Below the pieces are notes generated by a model. The model saw only the letters and a program-made list of their open reading frames with translations. It was not told the origin of the DNA and ran no database searches. A program made the position numbers and the translations under genes. From Paracoccaceae bacterium (lineage in GTDB: Bacteria; Pseudomonadota; Alphaproteobacteria; Rhodobacterales; Rhodobacteraceae), in assembly GCA_021767525.1 (NCBI GenBank), contig JAASTF010000141.1:1-7758 (forward strand): a stretch of 7,758 nucleotides of DNA, given 5' to 3'. Positions 5,059 through 7,758 of this stretch are shown piece after piece. How positions within the stretch are numbered: position 1 is the first letter of the stretch; every line of letters begins with the position of its first letter.

Positions 5059-6717
5059 TTAACCCCGGTCGCGCCAGCGGTTGACGATGGGATAGCGGCG
5101 GTCCAGCCAGAACGCCTTGCGCGACAGCCGCGCGCCGGGGGCGGACTGGAACCGCTTGTATTCGCTGACATACAGCAGGTGTTCGACCTTTTCTACGGTG
5201 TCGCGGTCGAATCCTTCGGCCACGCAATCCTCGACACTGGCATCCTGATCCACCAACAGCTCCAAAATGCGGTCCAGCACGTCATAGGGGGGCAGGCTGT
5301 CCTCGTCCTTCTGGTCGGGGCGCAGCTCGGCCGAGGGCGGCTTGGTGATGATCCGGTCGGGGATCACCTCGCCGCCCGGCGCCATCATCCAGTCGCGGTG
5401 GTTGGCGTTGCGCCAGCGGCACAGCTCGAACACGCGGGTCTTGTAGACATCCTTGATCGGGTTATAGCCACCCGCCATGTCGCCATAGATCGTGGCATAG
5501 CCCACGGCCACCTCGGACTTGTTGCCGGTGGTCAACAGCATCTCGCCAAACTTGTTCGACAGCGCCATCAGCAAAAGGCCACGCAGGCGGGATTGGATGT
5601 TTTCTTCGGTCAGGTCGGGTTCCGTGCCCTCGAACAGCGGCGCCAGCGTGGCGGTAATCGCTTTGCGTCCTTCGGTGATCGGCACGAAATCATAGCGGCA
5701 GCCAAGCGCCTTGGCCACGGCCTTGGCATCCTCGAGCGAATGATCCGAAGTGTATTCCGACGGCAGCATGACGCAGCGCACGTTGTCGGGTCCCAGCGCA
5801 TCGGCGGCGATGGTGGCGACGATGGCGCTGTCGATGCCGCCCGACAGGCCCAGCAGCACCTTCTTGAACCCGGTCTTGCGCATGTAGTCGCGCAGCGCCA
5901 GGACCATGGCGTGGTAATCCTGCTCCATCGCGTCGGGCACATGGGCCAGCGGGCCTTGCTCGATCCGCCAACCGTCCGGTCCACGCGTCAGGTCAATATG
6001 GCTTACCGCCTCTTCCATGACCGGCATTTGCAGCGCCAGCTGCCCGCCCGGGTTCAGCGCGAAAGACCCGCCATCGAACACCTGGTCATCCTGCCCGCCC
6101 ACAAGGTTCAGGTAGATCGCGGGAAGGCCCGTTTCGACCACGCGCGACACCATCACGTTCTGCCGGATTTCCAGCTTGTCGCGGAAATAAGGCGAGCCGT
6201 TGGGCACTAGCAGGATCTCGGCCCCGGTTTCGGCCAGGGTTTCGGCCACGTCCTCGTACCAGGCATCCTCGCACACCGGGCTGCCTATGCGCAGCCCGTT
6301 GACCACGTAGGGCCCGGTCACATCGCCCGATTCAAAGGTGCGTTCCTCGTCGAAGACGTTGAAATTGGGCAGGTGGTGTTTCAGCACCTCGGCCGTCACC
6401 TTGCCGCCTTGCAGGATGTAATAGGCGTTGTGCAGGCGCACCCCGTCCAGCGTGGGGCCGCCGATGGCGATGGCGGGGCCGTCGGCGCATTCGGTGGCCA
6501 GCTGGCGGATGCGCGCGATGGCGGTCTGGTGGAACACCGGCTTCAGGATCAGGTCTTGCGGGTTGTAGCCGGTGATGAACATCTCGGGCAGGGCCAGCAG
6601 GTCGGCGCCGGCGTCGCGCGCCTGTTCCCAGGCGTTCTTTGCCTTTTGCGCATTGCCCTCGATATCGCCGACGGTGGCGTTCAACTGGGCCAGTGTGATG
6701 CGGAACCGGTCGGCCAT
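5059..6717 (-). CDS. nadE: Glutamine-dependent NAD+ synthetase
   Basis: NadE performs the last step of NAD+ biosynthesis, amidating nicotinic acid adenine dinucleotide with ATP and glutamine. The 552-aa protein is the two-domain form. The N-terminal nitrilase-type glutaminase shows the triad Glu45 (LPEMFITGYNPQDL), Lys113 (LKHHLPN) and Cys149 (GSPVCEDAWYED). The C-terminal synthetase has the ATP-pyrophosphatase loop LSGGIDSA (291-298), MLPSEYTSDHSLEDA, LLTTGNKSEVAVGYATIYGDMAGGYNP (394-420) and KPPSAELRPDQKDEDSLPPYDVLD (459-482). Everything needed is present. The frame is open back to 7068, but residues before MADRFRITLAQLN are not family-like. I prefer the start at 6717, with GGGGA 10 nt upstream and AGGA almost touching the ATG. 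An ATG at 6753 has no purine-rich site. It heads the - strand group and is divergent from the MORN gene. Confidence 0.97.
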   Translation of the reverse strand: MADRFRITLAQLNATVGDIEGNAQKAKNAWEQARDAGADLLALPEMFITGYNPQDLILKPVFHQTAIARIRQLATECADGPAIAIGGPTLDGVRLHNAYYILQGGKVTAEVLKHHLPNFNVFDEERTFESGDVTGPYVVNGLRIGSPVCEDAWYEDVAETLAETGAEILLVPNGSPYFRDKLEIRQNVMVSRVVETGLPAIYLNLVGGQDDQVFDGGSFALNPGGQLALQMPVMEEAVSHIDLTRGPDGWRIEQGPLAHVPDAMEQDYHAMVLALRDYMRKTGFKKVLLGLSGGIDSAIVATIAADALGPDNVRCVMLPSEYTSDHSLEDAKAVAKALGCRYDFVPITEGRKAITATLAPLFEGTEPDLTEENIQSRLRGLLLMALSNKFGEMLLTTGNKSEVAVGYATIYGDMAGGYNPIKDVYKTRVFELCRWRNANHRDWMMAPGGEVIPDRIITKPPSAELRPDQKDEDSLPPYDVLDRILELLVDQDASVEDCVAEGFDRDTVEKVEHLLYVSEYKRFQSAPGARLSRKAFWLDRRYPIVNRWRDRG

Positions 6718-6810
6718 GTCCTGTGCGTCCCCAAAGCTGCGTTGCGCCTTCATGTAACAGATCGCGGGGGAAGGAAAAGGGCAAGCACCCGCCAGCCCGG
6801 GCAAAAGGCG

Positions 6811-6839
6811 TTGCGGCACCCCTGTGCCTTGTTTAGATT
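6811..6839 (+). promoter_or_regulatory. Candidate promoter for the MORN-repeat gene
   Basis: TTGCGG (6811-6816, matching TTG of the -35) is spaced 17 bp from TAGATT (6834-6839, 4 of 6 to the -10 consensus). Transcription would start near 6846, leaving a leader of about 50 nt. It is in the 181-nt divergent gap between nadE and the MORN gene. The spacing and the locally A/T-rich -10 in G+C-rich DNA support it; no nadE promoter on the other strand was equally clear. Confidence 0.4.
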
Positions 6840-6898
6840 TCGCGGGTAGCACCGCGCGCGCCTTGCGCGCAAAAAAGCGCAGAGCAGGAACGCACCCG

Positions 6899-7758
6899 AT
6901 GACGATCAGCACCGCCCGAACCGCCCGCCTTGCCCTTGTTCTGGGGCTTGGCCTTGGTCTTGGCCATACCGCGCCCGCCTGGGCCCAGGACACCCAGACC
7001 AAGGAATATGACGACGGCGGGGTATACGAAGGCGAGTTCCGCAACGGGCTGCAACACGGGCAGGGCACCTATCGGCTGCCCAACGGCTATGAATACACGG
7101 GCCAATGGGTCGATGGCGAGATTCGCGGCCAGGGCGTGGCGCGCTTTCCCAACGGTTCGGTCTACGAGGGCGAGTTCGAAAAGGGCAAGCCGCATGGGGT
7201 GGGCAAGATCGTGTTCACCGATGGCGGCACCTACGAGGGCGACTGGGTCGAGGGGAAGATCTCGGGCCGGGGCGTGGCGGTGTATGCCAACGGCGTACGC
7301 TATGAGGGCGAGTTTCTGAACGCGATGCACCACGGCCGCGGCACGATGGAATCGCCCGGCGGCTATGTCTACGAAGGCGACTGGGTGAATGGCGTCAAGG
7401 AAGGGCGCGGCACGATCACCTATCCCGATGGCTCGGTCTATGACGGGGAAATGGCCCGCGGCGCACGCGAAGGCCGCGGCACCCTGACCCTGCCCGACGG
7501 GCTGGTTTACGAGGGCCAGTGGCGCGGCGGCCAGATGACGGGCCAGGGCAAGCTGACCCAGCCCAATGGCGATGTCTACGAAGGTGCCTTCGTGTCGGGC
7601 CGGCGCGAAGGCCTGGGCAAGCTGACCTATGCCAATGGCGATGTCTACGAGGGCGAGTTTGCCGACGACCGTCGCCACGGTCAGGGCGTGTTCACCGGCA
7701 CCGACGGCTATCGCTACGAAGGATCCTGGGTCGCCGGGCAGATCGAAGGGCAGGGGCG
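6899..7758 (+). CDS. Exported MORN-repeat protein (3' end outside window)
   Basis: An ATG at 6899 with AGGA (6886-6889) 9 nt upstream opens a frame that runs uninterrupted to the window edge, 286 codons. The N-terminus MTISTARTARLALVLGLGLGLGHTAPAWAQ is a signal peptide with likely cleavage after Ala29 (AWA/Q). There is no lipobox cysteine, so the protein is probably periplasmic. From residue 41 it consists of back-to-back 23-residue MORN units of the form vYEGeFxxGxxxGxGxxxxxnG: ten complete and one partial. The unit is highly regular; exceptions include the seventh (VYDGEM) and the fifth, where the mid-repeat Gly is replaced (LNAMHHG). MORN repeats form elongated beta-hairpin scaffolds that bind proteins or lipids; a specific role cannot be deduced here. 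No catalytic domain is seen before the cut. The antisense strand also stays open because of the repeat codons, which is a shadow. Confidence 0.9.
   Translation, partial: MTISTARTARLALVLGLGLGLGHTAPAWAQDTQTKEYDDGGVYEGEFRNGLQHGQGTYRLPNGYEYTGQWVDGEIRGQGVARFPNGSVYEGEFEKGKPHGVGKIVFTDGGTYEGDWVEGKISGRGVAVYANGVRYEGEFLNAMHHGRGTMESPGGYVYEGDWVNGVKEGRGTITYPDGSVYDGEMARGAREGRGTLTLPDGLVYEGQWRGGQMTGQGKLTQPNGDVYEGAFVSGRREGLGKLTYANGDVYEGEFADDRRHGQGVFTGTDGYRYEGSWVAGQIEGQG
7019..7758 (+). repeat. Tandem 69-bp repeats encoding MORN units
   Basis: The DNA has a 69-bp period matching 23-codon protein units, with recurring TAYGARGGCGAG-like cores about every 69 bp. Ten full periods and a partial eleventh are visible. 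Copies are diverged at the DNA level, mostly outside the YEG and GxG codons. This suggests an old expansion kept by protein-level selection rather than a recent slippage array. Confidence 0.85.

Noticed and set aside
4737..5171. 144-aa - strand open frame between nadE and the exported protein
   Set aside because: It overlaps the 3' end of nadE by more than 100 nt, has an unnatural Trp/Arg/Pro/Gly-rich composition, and competes with the better supported 56-aa frame that has a ribosome binding site and a hydrophobic helix.
5179..6210. 343-aa + strand open frame opposite nadE
   Set aside because: Shadow of the nadE synthetase domain; rich in His, Gln, Arg and Val as expected for the complement of G+C-biased codons.
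6856..6876. GCGCGC-CTT-GCGCGC hairpin followed by AAAAAA before the MORN gene
   Set aside because: The stem is only 6 bp with a 3-nt loop, and the A-run is on the wrong side for a terminator on either strand; simple alternating GC is common in such DNA.
6718..7068. Extended N-terminus of nadE back to 7068
   Set aside because: The added residues are unlike the nitrilase domain, overlap the MORN gene and its promoter, and the usual NadE start MADRFRITLAQLN lies at 6717.
6833..7678. 281-aa - strand open frame with repeating VDIAIGxGQLA-like units
   Set aside because: The periodicity is the complement of the 69-bp MORN repeats on the + strand, where signal peptide, ribosome binding site and YEG/GxG motifs show the real gene.
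1..7758. CRISPR arrays, insertion sequences, tRNA or phage elements
   Set aside because: No direct-repeat/spacer pattern, terminal inverted repeats, transposase or integrase motifs, or tRNA-like cloverleaf were seen; the only tandem repeats are protein-coding MORN units.

Overview
This is an ordinary-looking chromosomal segment of a high-G+C alphaproteobacterium, almost certainly from the Rhodobacterales/Rhodobacteraceae (Roseobacter or Paracoccus-like group). The best clue is an RNA element upstream of metK that fits the SAM/SAH riboswitch, a class known essentially only from that order. The protein families and the gene order lnt, metK, GST, trmB agree with it. There are no mobile elements, CRISPR arrays, tRNA or rRNA genes in the window.

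Left part (1-3122, all + strand): the 3' end of lnt (apolipoprotein N-acyltransferase); a candidate promoter overlapping its stop codon; the SAM/SAH riboswitch, whose pseudoknot contains the metK Shine-Dalgarno; metK (S-adenosylmethionine synthetase); and a strong 12-bp-stem intrinsic terminator. After the terminator comes a two-gene unit of a glutathione S-transferase-like protein and trmB (tRNA m7G46 methyltransferase, a SAM consumer).

Middle part (3126-4740): a 2-oxoglutarate/Fe(II) oxygenase on the - strand ends 3 bp from trmB, tail to tail. It is divergent from a small 130-aa HExxHxxGxxD metallopeptidase on the + strand. That gene in turn runs tail to tail, 6 bp apart, into a - strand gene for an exported, methionine-rich, cysteine-free protein of unknown function.

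Right part (4741-7758): on the - strand, in transcription order, are nadE (glutamine-dependent NAD+ synthetase, 552 aa), an unrecognised 56-aa membrane or exported small protein, and the exported 178-aa protein. Divergent from nadE on the + strand is an exported MORN-repeat protein that stays open to the window edge (286 codons seen, 11 repeats of 23 aa).

I found no convincing previously undescribed multi-gene system. The points most worth a second look are the riboswitch/promoter arrangement at metK, the 56-aa gene, a perfect hairpin abutting the ribosome binding site of the exported 178-aa protein, and the periplasmic MORN array beside nadE. Several long antisense reading frames are explained as composition shadows of the real genes.
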